Shown here piece by piece: positions 16,568 to 25,131 of a stretch of DNA of 46,319 nucleotides. The DNA is from an uncultured Saprospiraceae bacterium (GTDB taxonomy: Bacteria > Bacteroidota > Bacteroidia > Chitinophagales > Saprospiraceae), in contig CALKJD010000032.1 of assembly GCA_937995755.1 (NCBI GenBank), positions 1 through 46,319 on the forward strand, read 5' to 3'. The position numbers and the translations under genes are program-made. Position 1 is the first letter of the stretch. Each line of letters begins with the position of its first letter. Under the pieces are notes generated by a model. It did no database searches. It was given only the letters and a program-made list of their open reading frames with translations, and had not been told where the DNA came from.

Positions 16568-17356
16568 ATGAAACAACTAATTCTTCTATTCGGACTTATC
16601 ACTTTTCTATCTGCTTGCCAAAACACTAAAAAAGACAATGCCACAACTAGTGATCATAATTCAATTCAAAAACCAGAAATAGATTATCCAGATGATTTAG
16701 ATAAGGTTTTTGATAAGCATGGTACAATTGCACAATGGAAGAAGATGAAAACTTTGAGTTATGAACTTGTAAATGAAAAAGGTAATGAAAAACAAATTAT
16801 TGATTTAGTAGAAAGAAGAGAGGTAATCAAATCTCCTACATTTACCTCTGGATACGATGGGAAGGATTACTGGGTAGAAGCTGATTCAACATATAAAGGC
16901 AATGCAAAATTTTATACGAATCTGATTTTCTATTTCTATGCTATGCCATTCGTTTTATCCGATGAAGGAATTAATTATACTCTAGCAGATCCACTTACTT
17001 TTGAAGGTATAGAATATCCTGGATATAAAATTTCATATGGTGATGGTATCGGCTTAAGCTCAAAGGATGAATACTACATCCACTATAATGCTGAGACAAA
17101 CGAGATGGCTTGGTTAGGATATACTGTTACATTTCACTCAGGCGAATCAAGCAAAAAAATATCTTGGATCAGATACAATGACTGGAAAAGTTTCAATGGA
17201 CTTAAGTTACCTAATAGTATGACTTGGTATACTGTAGAAGATGGAAAAATCACAACACCTAAAAAAGTAAGATCATTTACCAATGTCAATATAAGTGAGC
17301 AAGCTAGTGAACCATCTATATTTTCAAAAACGACAGGAGCGAGAGTAGTCGAGTAA
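16568..17356 (+). CDS. Lipoprotein of the DUF6503 type
   Basis: I start at the ATG at 16568 (262 aa), because it gives a clean lipoprotein signal (MKQLILLFGLITFLSAC with lipid-acceptor Cys17); the longer frame from 16514 would bury it. The mature part is beta-rich, with WKKMKTLSYELVNEKGNEKQ, YDGKDYWV and FHSGESSKKISWIRYNDWKSFNGLKLP, which resembles the Bacteroidota DUF6503 lipoproteins. Function unknown; envelope-attached. A bidirectional hairpin terminator follows at 17377. Confidence 0.75.
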   Translation: MKQLILLFGLITFLSACQNTKKDNATTSDHNSIQKPEIDYPDDLDKVFDKHGTIAQWKKMKTLSYELVNEKGNEKQIIDLVERREVIKSPTFTSGYDGKDYWVEADSTYKGNAKFYTNLIFYFYAMPFVLSDEGINYTLADPLTFEGIEYPGYKISYGDGIGLSSKDEYYIHYNAETNEMAWLGYTVTFHSGESSKKISWIRYNDWKSFNGLKLPNSMTWYTVEDGKITTPKKVRSFTNVNISEQASEPSIFSKTTGARVVE

Positions 17357-17376
17357 TTTTACTTTACCATAATCAT

Positions 17377-17419
17377 AAAAGAAGATTAAGGACATCAATA
17401 AAACCCTTAATCTTCTTTT
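17377..17419. terminator. Bidirectional intrinsic terminator
   Basis: AAAAGAAGATTAAGG and CCTTAATCTTCTTTT form a long stem with a loop of about 13 nt. T-runs occur at both ends, so it can terminate the lipoprotein gene (+) and the trp operon (-), whose last stop lies at 17491. Confidence 0.88.
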
Positions 17420-17490
17420 ATTAGGTATCCCTTTGACTTAGGTGCTATTACTAGAATAGTCAACTTACCTATATTAAAAGAAGTAAAAAT

Positions 17491-18255
17491 CTATCTTAAA
17501 CTACTTACAAAAGACTCAATACTTCCTTCTACATCTTCCGCGTCTAATGCTCTAATAAAAGCACTTCCGACTATGGCACCATGGCTATAATTACAGGCTT
17601 GCTCATATGTAGCTCTATCATGGATTCCAAACCCAATCAATCTCGGACTCTCCAAATTCATAGCTGCTATTCGTTCGAAATATTGTTTCTGAGCATCAGA
17701 TATTTCACCTGACTTACCCGTAATACTCGTTTGAGACACTACGTAAATAAATGCAGTACTTAATCTATCTGCTTGTTGCACACGGAGATCTGAAGTAAGA
17801 GGAGTAATTAGAAAACTAATCTCCATATTATATTTCTCAAATAATACTTGATAATCTCTCTCATAAATATCCATTGGAATATCTGGAATTATCAACCCCT
17901 GAATTCCTACATCATGAGCTATAGATAAAAAACGCTCTACACCATATTGCAACATCTGATTATAATATCCCATAGCAATGATGGGCGTCTGAGTATACTC
18001 TCTAGCTTGGCGAATCTGATCAAATAGAATGTCCAATGATAAACCATTTTTAAGCGCGACTTGACTACTTTCTTGTATAGTAGTACCATCGGCTAATGGA
18101 TCGCTATAAGGCATTCCTAACTCGATCAAATCTACACCTTGATCAGACAATGAATTAAGTATAGTTACCGTACTATCTAGAGTTGGATATCCAGCCGTGC
18201 AATAGACATTTAAAATGCCTTTCCCCTTCTTTAATATTGTTTGCCTTATTGTCAT
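17491..18255 (-). CDS. trpA: Tryptophan synthase alpha chain
   Basis: A 254-aa TIM-barrel protein that cleaves indole-3-glycerol phosphate to indole and glyceraldehyde 3-phosphate. Catalytic Glu45 (LIELGMPYSDPLADG) and Asp56 are spaced 11 apart, as in the classical enzyme (Glu49/Asp60). Other conserved parts are GLIIPDIP, GFGIHDR and the phosphate-binding GAIVGSAFI. It is the last gene of the trp operon, starting 58 nt after trpB, and is followed by the bidirectional terminator. Confidence 0.96.
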   Translation of the reverse strand: MTIRQTILKKGKGILNVYCTAGYPTLDSTVTILNSLSDQGVDLIELGMPYSDPLADGTTIQESSQVALKNGLSLDILFDQIRQAREYTQTPIIAMGYYNQMLQYGVERFLSIAHDVGIQGLIIPDIPMDIYERDYQVLFEKYNMEISFLITPLTSDLRVQQADRLSTAFIYVVSQTSITGKSGEISDAQKQYFERIAAMNLESPRLIGFGIHDRATYEQACNYSHGAIVGSAFIRALDAEDVEGSIESFVSSLR

Positions 18256-18313
18256 TAATGAGTACTTGTTAATATGATAAAATTTGCCACTTCTATAAAG
18301 TGTATGACTAGTA

Positions 18314-19510
18314 TCACTGATTGTCTAAATAATTCATAATAGTATTCAAATCTTTATCTCCTCTTCCAGACAAGCATAGTACTATAGTATCAGATTCCTT
18401 AAATTTCATTTGATCTAAGATAGCCAATGCATGTGCAGTCTCAAGTGCAGGAATAATACCTTCCTCACGACTTAAATACAACATGGCTTGTATAGCTTCC
18501 TCATCTGTCGCAGGATATACAGTTGCCCTACCAGTGTCTATAAGATGTGCATGCAATGGACCTATACCCGGATAGTCAAGACCTGCCGAGATAGAATGCG
18601 GCTCAACTATCTGACCATCACTCGTCTGCATTAATAAAGTCTTACATCCATGGATAACGCCTTTGGTACCCAATATACTAGTCGCTGCAGATCTTCCTGA
18701 ATCTATACCTTCTCCAGCGGCTTCAGCAAGAATGAGTTTTGTTTTTTCATGATCCAAAAAATGATAGAAAGCGCCTGCAGCATTACTCCCACCTCCAACG
18801 CATGCTATAACATAATCAGGATATGCGTTTCCTGTTTTATCTTCGAGCTGAAGCTTTATCTCTTCACTGATCACCGATTGAAATCTAGTGACCATATCTG
18901 GATAAGGATGAGGTCCGATCGCAGATCCAATAATATAATGCGTGTCTTCTGCATTATTAATCCAATCGCGAATCGCTTCGTTAGTAGCGTCTTTTAATGT
19001 CTTACTTCCAGAAGTTGCAGGTCTTACTTCTGCACCGAGCATGCGCATCCTAGCCACATTAGGCGCTTGTCTAGCTATATCTACTTCACCCATGTACACT
19101 ATGCAGTCTAATCCCATCAATGCACATACAGTGGCCGTAGCTACACCATGCTGACCAGCTCCAGTTTCAGCTATTATTCTATGCTTACCTAATCTTTGCG
19201 CGAGCAGTATCTGACCTATAGTATTATTAATTTTATGTGCACCTGTATGGTTGAGATCTTCTCTTTTCAGATAGATAGAAGCGCCATGTTTTATTGATAA
19301 TTTTTTGGAAAGATATAAAGGAGATGGCCTACCGACATAATCTCTCAGTAAAGATTGAAATTCAATTTGAAAATCAGCCTCCTGTGATATTTCTAAATAT
19401 ACTTTCCTTAAGTTTTCGATATTTGCATAGAGCATCTCAGGAATAAATCTTCCTCCAAACTCACCATAATATCCATCTTCTGATACTGCGTATTTACTAA
19501 TAGCTGTCAT
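18314..19510 (-). CDS. trpB: Tryptophan synthase beta chain
   Basis: A 398-aa PLP enzyme that condenses indole with serine. The internal aldimine lysine is Lys93 (LNHTGAHKINN), followed by the substrate loop AETGAGQHGVA and the phosphate-binding GGGSNAAG. The length and the N-terminus GEFGGRFIPEML match the standard TrpB1 subfamily, which partners TrpA, rather than stand-alone TrpB2. It starts 23 nt after trpF. Confidence 0.97.
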   Translation of the reverse strand: MTAISKYAVSEDGYYGEFGGRFIPEMLYANIENLRKVYLEISQEADFQIEFQSLLRDYVGRPSPLYLSKKLSIKHGASIYLKREDLNHTGAHKINNTIGQILLAQRLGKHRIIAETGAGQHGVATATVCALMGLDCIVYMGEVDIARQAPNVARMRMLGAEVRPATSGSKTLKDATNEAIRDWINNAEDTHYIIGSAIGPHPYPDMVTRFQSVISEEIKLQLEDKTGNAYPDYVIACVGGGSNAAGAFYHFLDHEKTKLILAEAAGEGIDSGRSAATSILGTKGVIHGCKTLLMQTSDGQIVEPHSISAGLDYPGIGPLHAHLIDTGRATVYPATDEEAIQAMLYLSREEGIIPALETAHALAILDQMKFKESDTIVLCLSGRGDKDLNTIMNYLDNQ

Positions 19511-19533
19511 ATCTCTTACTTTTAGCTTGTAGT

Positions 19534-20142
19534 TTATCTGGTTACTTCATTAATAAATCGATCAATCATATTCATGTCTTTCACCGCTGGTTTCGATTCG
19601 AACTTACTGTTAATATCCACACCTCTAAACATAGGGTGTGTAATACTCAATACACGGTCAGAATCTTCTGGCCCTATACCGCCACTAAGCAAAAAAGGTA
19701 TACTTCCTTCATAATTATTTAGCATACTCCAATCAAATTTCTTTCCTGACCCACCAAATGATTCTGTGTAAGTATCAAACAAATAATACTCTGCATAATC
19801 ATGCTCGTCTATACGTTTCAAATCTTCAGCAGAAGATATTCTGAACACTCTGATCACTTTAACATGCTTAGCTATCTCTCTGCCAAACTCTATCGCCTCA
19901 TCTCCATGGAGCTGCACATAGTCTAATCCATAGCTGATGACTTTTTCTAATATATCTTCATGGCTTTCATTGACAAATACACCAACTCTTTTTACAGTCG
20001 AAGGTAATATGTCATACTTATCCGCCTCTAAGGCCACACACCTTATAGAAGGCATATAAAAATTAAGTCCAACCATAGCATAAGACTTAGTTACTAATGC
20101 TAAATTTTCTTCTGTACGAAGGCCACATACTTTTACTATCAT
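19534..20142 (-). CDS. trpF: Phosphoribosylanthranilate isomerase
   Basis: A 202-aa protein with the N-terminal MIVKVCGLR (catalytic Cys6), YVQLHGDE in the middle, the closing catalytic acid region LFDTYTESFGGSGKKFDW and the phosphate-binding LLSGGIGPED and GVDINSKFE. It isomerises PRA to CdRP. It begins 2 nt after trpC, as a separate gene rather than the TrpCF fusion seen in enterics. Confidence 0.95.
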   Translation of the reverse strand: MIVKVCGLRTEENLALVTKSYAMVGLNFYMPSIRCVALEADKYDILPSTVKRVGVFVNESHEDILEKVISYGLDYVQLHGDEAIEFGREIAKHVKVIRVFRISSAEDLKRIDEHDYAEYYLFDTYTESFGGSGKKFDWSMLNNYEGSIPFLLSGGIGPEDSDRVLSITHPMFRGVDINSKFESKPAVKDMNMIDRFINEVTR

Positions 20143-20144
20143 AT

Positions 20145-20933
20145 TTATCTAAGACTCTTATACTCATTAATCAATTTACGACATTCAAATGCAGGATCTT
20201 CGCTCGACATAAATCGCTCTCCTATCAAAAATCCATCATATCCTGCTTGGTATAGCTCTACCATTTGAGCGGCAGAATGAATACCACTTTCCGATATCTT
20301 GCAAATATCAGGAAGTATCTCTATGATATCCAGACTATACTGAATATTCGTTTTAAACGTTTTAAGGTCTCTATTATTTACTCCTACTACTTGTACATTT
20401 TTCGATATTTTTTTGACTTGTCTGTCATCATGTAGTTCCATCAGCACCTCTAATCCAATATCATTGGCTTCAGCAGAAAGGTCCTTCACTTCATCGATTG
20501 TCAATATCTCTGCAATAAGTAATATCGCATCCGCGCCTATTGATTTAGCTTCATGTATTTGATAAGAATCAATTATAAAATCTTTGCGCAATACAGGGAT
20601 CTCATTGAGTGCTCTCGCGGTACTTAGGTATGATGATCCGCCTCCGAAAAAATATTCATCAGTCAATACAGAAAGTGCAGAAGCACCTGCCAAACTATAA
20701 CCTTTCGTAATCTCCTCAATCTTCGCGTCTAAATTAATTTCCGGTTTAGAGGGAGACTTACGTTTATACTCTGCTATCACTCCACTTTTATCTGCACTCT
20801 TGATAAAACCCGACAAGGAGTAGGCTTCTCTTTTATAATATTCACTCGCCTTCAATAATTCTACTGGTAAAAGCTCTTTTCGTTCTGCAACTTCTTTTCG
20901 TTTATGATGCACGATTATGTCTAATATATTCAT
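20145..20933 (-). CDS. trpC: Indole-3-glycerol phosphate synthase
   Basis: A 262-aa TIM barrel with IAEYKRKSPSKPEIN (catalytic lysines), VLTDEYFFGGG, LRKDFIID, GVNNRDLKTF and the closing ISESGI and GFLIGERFM phosphate site. It converts CdRP to indole-3-glycerol phosphate. Only 7 nt separate it from trpD, so cotranslation is likely. Confidence 0.96.
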   Translation of the reverse strand: MNILDIIVHHKRKEVAERKELLPVELLKASEYYKREAYSLSGFIKSADKSGVIAEYKRKSPSKPEINLDAKIEEITKGYSLAGASALSVLTDEYFFGGGSSYLSTARALNEIPVLRKDFIIDSYQIHEAKSIGADAILLIAEILTIDEVKDLSAEANDIGLEVLMELHDDRQVKKISKNVQVVGVNNRDLKTFKTNIQYSLDIIEILPDICKISESGIHSAAQMVELYQAGYDGFLIGERFMSSEDPAFECRKLINEYKSLR

Positions 20934-20940
20934 ATCTCTA

Positions 20941-21936
20941 CTAATTACTATTTTGAATTAACAACTTCAAAGCATCATGCGCTTTACCAGAAACAATTGA
21001 CTCATGAGCCTCCGCTACACAATCCTCAATAGACCTAGAAGGTTCATAGCATTGTATTGCCAAAGCTGAATTGGCCTCAACTACTGCATATTGAGCGTCC
21101 GTGCCTTTGCCTGACAATATCTCTGTAAATATCTTGGCTGCAGAATCTATTGTATCCCCACCAAATATATCCTCTGCGGCTAACTGATCTTTTTCAAAAT
21201 ACCCTGGGCTAACGAGAAGTTCTTCTTTACTATTGATCAATCTTACAGCACCGGTAAGTGAGACTTCATCATAACCATCTATCGAATGCACTATACAATA
21301 GTTCTTATCTAAATCTTGGTGTAAATAATTGTACAATCTTGCCAATCGAAGATTAAATACACCGACAAGTTGCTGCTTTGGTTGCACTGGATTAACCAAT
21401 GGACCAAGCATATTAAAAAATGTCTTAACACCAAGTTCTTTTCTAATTCTACCTACTGACTTCAACGCTGGATGAAAAAGTGGCGCATGTAAAAAGCAAA
21501 TACTCGAAGCATCCAACTGCCTTTGTAGAGTAGCTTCATTATTGGTAAAGTTGTATCCCAAATACTCTAGTACATTACTAGAGCCACAGACAGAACTCAC
21601 TCCATAGTTGCCATGTTTAGTCACGCGATACCCTGCCCCAGCCACTACGAATGACGAAAGCGTAGAAATATTGAACGTATTTTTTCCATCACCACCAGTA
21701 CCACAAAGATCAATTGCATCAGTACCATCTATATTTACTTTGACACATAAATCCAGTAAAGCCTCTCTAAATCCACTAAGCTCGTCAAGAGAAATATTAC
21801 GCATCAGATAAACAGATATAAATGCAGCGATCTGTGAATCGTTATATTCATTTTTTGAAATACGTATAAGTATATCCCTTGCCTCATCTCTATTGAGTGA
21901 CTGATGATCAAATAGTTTATTTAATATTTTTTTCAT
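20941..21936 (-). CDS. trpD: Anthranilate phosphoribosyltransferase
   Basis: A 331-aa protein with the phosphoribosyl-diphosphate loop DLCGTGGDGKNTFNIST and the conserved VTKHGNYGVSSVCGSSNVLEYLG, plus RKELGVKTFFNMLGPLVNP, all diagnostic of TrpD. It adds the phosphoribosyl group to anthranilate. It is a stand-alone enzyme, with no glutaminase fused at its N-terminus, and begins 67 nt after trpG. Confidence 0.96.
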   Translation of the reverse strand: MKKILNKLFDHQSLNRDEARDILIRISKNEYNDSQIAAFISVYLMRNISLDELSGFREALLDLCVKVNIDGTDAIDLCGTGGDGKNTFNISTLSSFVVAGAGYRVTKHGNYGVSSVCGSSNVLEYLGYNFTNNEATLQRQLDASSICFLHAPLFHPALKSVGRIRKELGVKTFFNMLGPLVNPVQPKQQLVGVFNLRLARLYNYLHQDLDKNYCIVHSIDGYDEVSLTGAVRLINSKEELLVSPGYFEKDQLAAEDIFGGDTIDSAAKIFTEILSGKGTDAQYAVVEANSALAIQCYEPSRSIEDCVAEAHESIVSGKAHDALKLLIQNSN

Positions 21937-22003
21937 TACTATTGTTTAATCGTATAAATGGATTCCATACTTGAGGCTCACTAATTTGATGAGAACGTTT
22001 CCA

Positions 22004-22576
22004 CTATAATTTTAAAAAATTTTCTACCATTTTACTTCCTTCAGGTGTCATGATAGATTCTGGATGAAACTGTACTCCATACACCTTATGAGATATATGC
22101 TCTGCAGCCATAATCTCACCATACTCTCCTACTGCAGTCACTATGAGATCTTCAGGAATAGTTTCTTTGTCCACCACCCACGAATGGTATCGCCCTGCTT
22201 GAAACTTGTCACTTACGCCCTCAAAAATTACAGATTCATTTTTTGTCTTTACGAATTCAGATTGTATACCATGAAAGACTTGATCTAGATTTTTAAGCCT
22301 AGCACCATATACCTCACCTATCGCTTGTAATCCTAGACAAACACCAAATATTTTATGTGTATGTCCCAGTTCTTTTATAATAGTCTTTAGCAAACCTGCT
22401 TCGTCAGGAAGACCTGGACCTGGACTAAGTATAATATGGTCGTAACTAGAAACTTCCTCAATAGTCGTTTCATTATTTCTACGGACAGTCACTTCTTCAC
22501 CTTGTAACTCATTGACTATCTGCACTAGATTGTAAGTAAAGCTGTCGTAATTATCTATGATTATTGTTTTGCTCAT
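22004..22576 (-). CDS. trpG: Anthranilate synthase component II (glutamine amidotransferase)
   Basis: A 190-aa class I glutaminase: SPGPGLPDEAG (oxyanion region), nucleophile Cys80 in GVCLGLQAIGE and the His-Glu pair in VQFHPES. It supplies ammonia to TrpE. Organisms with a single copy also use it for folate (PabA role), which cannot be excluded here. It begins 19 nt after trpE. Confidence 0.95.
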   Translation of the reverse strand: MSKTIIIDNYDSFTYNLVQIVNELQGEEVTVRRNNETTIEEVSSYDHIILSPGPGLPDEAGLLKTIIKELGHTHKIFGVCLGLQAIGEVYGARLKNLDQVFHGIQSEFVKTKNESVIFEGVSDKFQAGRYHSWVVDKETIPEDLIVTAVGEYGEIMAAEHISHKVYGVQFHPESIMTPEGSKMVENFLKL

Positions 22577-22595
22577 TTCTTATTCCTTGGTTGAT

Positions 22596-23981
22596 TTAAT
22601 TGGCTACTATTTGCTCTGCACTTACAAGCGCTTTTCGCAATGCACCCAATTTATTATTTACTTCTTGCAGTTCAGATTGAGGGTCAGAACTAATGACTAC
22701 TCCAGCACCCGCTTGAAAACTGAGGGCTCCACCTTGACTGATAAATGATCTAATCATAATCGCATGATTGAGTCTACGATCAAAACCGATCCATCCGATT
22801 GCCCCTCCATAATATCCTCTTCCTGTTGGCTCTAGCTGATCTATAATTTGCATCGCTCTATACTTGGGTGCACCGCTAAGCGTACCTGCTGGAAAACTAT
22901 CAGCAAAGACCCTAAATGCCGATGCCTTATCATTTAACTTTCCAGTTACTTTGGAAGTAAGATGTATCACATGACTAAAGTACTGCAACTCTCTCAACTT
23001 ACTCACTTCAACCTTAGTCGAATGCTTACCCAAATCGTTACGTGCCAAATCTACGAGCATAATATGTTCTGCATTCTCTTTTGGATCTTTTTTGAGTTGC
23101 TCACCTAATTTAATATCTTCTTCTGCTATACCTGACCGCTTAAAAGTACCAGCGATAGGATGAATCTCCGCATGATCACCATCGACTACTAGCTGAGCTT
23201 CTGGTGAAGATCCAAATATCTTAAATCCACCATAATCAAAGTAAAATAAATATGGGCTTGGGTTTATTGACCGCAATGCTCGATATACATTAAAATCATC
23301 ACCTCTAAATTTCTGTGTAAACCTTCTACTTAATACTACTTGAAAAACATCACCTCGTTGACAATGAGATTTAGCAGTATTAATCATATCTAGATAAGTG
23401 GGGTCTTCCATATTAGAAGTCGTATCACCATCAAGTGAAAATGCATATGTCTGATGATTTTGTCTTCCAACAAATCTGAGCATTTCATCAATCTCACTTG
23501 TCATTCCTTCGGGTAAATTCTCAATAAGATATAGCTGTTCATAATAATGATCAAATACAAAAATAAATCTAAAGAAATCATAACGTAGTGTTGGACAACT
23601 ACTGTCATGCTTGTCAATTTTAATCGTATCAAAGTATTGTATAGACTCATAACTGCTATAGCCAAATACTCCGTTATGCTCGGATTCTTCAGAAGAATTA
23701 CTAAAGTCAAATTCATTCAAAAAAGAATCCATCTCGTCTACTATATCGAATGAAATTTTCTCACTGACATTGGTACCTATTCTCTTGGTAAATGTATTGC
23801 CTTTTGTCTGAATCATTCCTAGACTATCAAAACAAAGAAATGACATACTATTCTCTTTACTACTGTAGTCAGAACTCTCTAACAACAATAATTCTGGATA
23901 CTGCTCACGCACCTTTAGGTAAAGACTTACTGGAGTAGTAAGATCTGAGAGCACTTGTCGTTTATGTATATTTAATTTCAT
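22596..23981 (-). CDS. trpE: Anthranilate synthase component I
   Basis: A 461-aa chorismate-utilising enzyme. The N-terminus carries LLLLESSDYSSKE, which matches the LLES motif that binds tryptophan for feedback inhibition. The C-terminal domain contains HPIAGTFKRSG, LVDLARNDLG, FPAGTLSGAPKYRAMQIID and GYYGGAIGWIGF, the signature of the chorismate-binding site. It is the first gene of the operon; its start codon lies 17 nt after the U-run of the leader terminator, so its expression should depend on attenuation as well as on feedback inhibition. Confidence 0.96.
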   Translation of the reverse strand: MKLNIHKRQVLSDLTTPVSLYLKVREQYPELLLLESSDYSSKENSMSFLCFDSLGMIQTKGNTFTKRIGTNVSEKISFDIVDEMDSFLNEFDFSNSSEESEHNGVFGYSSYESIQYFDTIKIDKHDSSCPTLRYDFFRFIFVFDHYYEQLYLIENLPEGMTSEIDEMLRFVGRQNHQTYAFSLDGDTTSNMEDPTYLDMINTAKSHCQRGDVFQVVLSRRFTQKFRGDDFNVYRALRSINPSPYLFYFDYGGFKIFGSSPEAQLVVDGDHAEIHPIAGTFKRSGIAEEDIKLGEQLKKDPKENAEHIMLVDLARNDLGKHSTKVEVSKLRELQYFSHVIHLTSKVTGKLNDKASAFRVFADSFPAGTLSGAPKYRAMQIIDQLEPTGRGYYGGAIGWIGFDRRLNHAIMIRSFISQGGALSFQAGAGVVISSDPQSELQEVNNKLGALRKALVSAEQIVAN

Positions 23982-23998
23982 TCAGATGATATTAGGTC

Positions 23999-24035
23999 AA
24001 AAAAAAAGCGGCTTGTCGATATCGACAAGCCGCTT
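23999..24035 (-). terminator. trp attenuator (leader intrinsic terminator)
   Basis: AAGCGGCTTGTCGAT (24021-24035) and ATCGACAAGCCGCTT (24006-24020) form a perfect 30-nt palindrome; on the minus strand it is followed by nine U (23999-24007). It ends 17 nt upstream of the trpE start codon and downstream of the WWW leader ORF, so it would stop transcription before trpE. Confidence 0.9.
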
Positions 24036-24069
24036 AATTCTATATTTTTATAAATACAAATAGTAACGC

Positions 24070-24126
24070 CTAGCTCGATATAGAGTCAAGATTAAGCCAC
24101 CACCAATTTGTATTAAATGTGTTCAT
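24070..24126 (-). CDS. trpL: trp operon leader peptide (three consecutive Trp)
   Basis: An 18-codon ORF reading MNTFNTNWWWLNLDSISS and ending in TAG. Three adjacent Trp codons (TGG TGG TGG) at residues 8-10 are very unlikely by chance in this AT-rich sequence. It lies 15-20 nt below a matching promoter and its stop is 34 nt before the terminator stem, the classical arrangement of a ribosome-mediated attenuator. No Shine-Dalgarno is visible, only an A-rich leader, as is normal in this phylum. The peptide itself needs no function beyond making translation sense charged tRNA-Trp. Confidence 0.88.
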   Translation of the reverse strand: MNTFNTNWWWLNLDSISS

Positions 24127-24145
24127 TGTTGTTTGTATTATACCG

Positions 24146-24177
24146 CAAACGTAAAGTAAAAGTTTTGATATTGCAAA
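24146..24177 (-). promoter_or_regulatory. Bacteroidota-type promoter of the trp operon
   Basis: On the minus strand, TTTG (24174-24177), a 20-nt spacer and TACGTTTG (24146-24153) match the TTTG-N17-23-TAnnTTTG consensus exactly. Transcription should start near 24140, giving a very short 5' UTR before the leader peptide ATG at 24126. Confidence 0.8.
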
Positions 24178-24219
24178 TAGGAAGTTTACTTTTCTAATAA
24201 CTTAATTTGAACTATAGAC

Positions 24220-24810
24220 TTACTGAACCTTTAAATCTAGCATGTTACCCATGCTATAACATATTCTACATCGAGGTTCATACTTATCCTTTTCTCCTAA
24301 TACTACCGTATCTTGCTCTTCACTAAGACGATAAGAGTGTGTCGCCAAATTACCACAATGTGGACATATCGCATGCACCTTAGTAATGTACTCAGCTACC
24401 GCCAAAAGGGCTGGCATAGGACCGAAAGGACGTCCTTTAAAGTCCATATCTAAACCAGCCACTATAATACGAACCCCACGAAGAGCTAGCTTTTCACATA
24501 CTCCTGGCAAATCATCACCAAAAAATTGTGCTTCATCGATACCTATTACATTTACGTCTTCGCAGTATTGAAGTATATCAGAAGCTGCAGATACTGGCTG
24601 AGCATTCACAGCATTATCATCATGTGACACTACATCGACAGCATCATACCTTATATCCTTTGCTGGTTTAAATATTTGTACCTTTTGGTTAGCGATCCTT
24701 GCACGTTTGAGCCTACGGATCAGCTCTTCTGTCTTACCACTAAACATAGATCCACAAACGACTTCTATCCATCCGCTGCGTTGTCCTTTAAAGTGTGGTT
24801 CGAGAAACAT
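24220..24810 (-). CDS. tdk: Thymidine kinase
   Basis: A 196-aa type II thymidine kinase: P-loop GSMFSGKTEELIRRLKRA near the N-terminus, the DEAQFF acidic motif, GLDMDFKGRPFGPMP, and four zinc-binding cysteines (CPHCGN and CRICY). It phosphorylates thymidine with ATP in nucleotide salvage. It lies upstream of the trp promoter, transcribed in the same direction; the 40 nt between its stop and that promoter contain no strong terminator, so read-through into trp is conceivable. Confidence 0.95.
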   Translation of the reverse strand: MFLEPHFKGQRSGWIEVVCGSMFSGKTEELIRRLKRARIANQKVQIFKPAKDIRYDAVDVVSHDDNAVNAQPVSAASDILQYCEDVNVIGIDEAQFFGDDLPGVCEKLALRGVRIIVAGLDMDFKGRPFGPMPALLAVAEYITKVHAICPHCGNLATHSYRLSEEQDTVVLGEKDKYEPRCRICYSMGNMLDLKVQ

Positions 24811-25131
24811 ATATCGATTATTATGATGGATACAAAGGAAAGAAAAAATATAGGATTTGACCTATTTGTAAGATAGATAGCTCAAAAAAACTATTGAATC
24901 ATTATTTATACTTCTCGTTCTTCTTCAAAAGGATTCCACAGGCCGCATATATAGGAAGTCTATCCAAATAAAACAAATTTCACATATTCGATATTATTCT
25001 AATATGTTAGCATCATTTTTGCTATACATTGGTTAGACAGTGTCAATTAAGCGATTGATTATAATAAATAAAGGTCTCTAAATCGTTTAATAGACCATTT
25101 TACCATATAACATTACAATTCCACTTAGAGT
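24811..25131. other. Divergent intergenic region
   Basis: About 320 nt between tdk (-) and the conserved hypothetical gene (+). An imperfect inverted repeat (GGTCT...AGACC, 25073-25096) precedes the latter; no promoter with a good -7 box was found. Confidence 0.4.

Larger units (their letters stand above)
23999..24140 (-). promoter_or_regulatory. trp leader / attenuation control region
   Basis: The leader transcript carries a Trp-rich leader peptide, then the terminator. Two complementarities compete. Leader ATATCGA (24075-24081), which overlaps the last codons before the leader stop, matches TCGATAT (24019-24025) in the terminator arm. GCTTAAT (24091-24097), just after the Trp codons, matches ATTAAGC (24032-24038) at the terminator base. 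A ribosome stalled at the Trp codons would cover the second and free the first; a ribosome at the stop codon would cover the first and let the terminator form. Confidence 0.75.

Noticed and set aside
25073..25096. Imperfect inverted repeat GGTCT...AGACC
   Set aside because: Short and interrupted; without a comparison it cannot be separated from chance.
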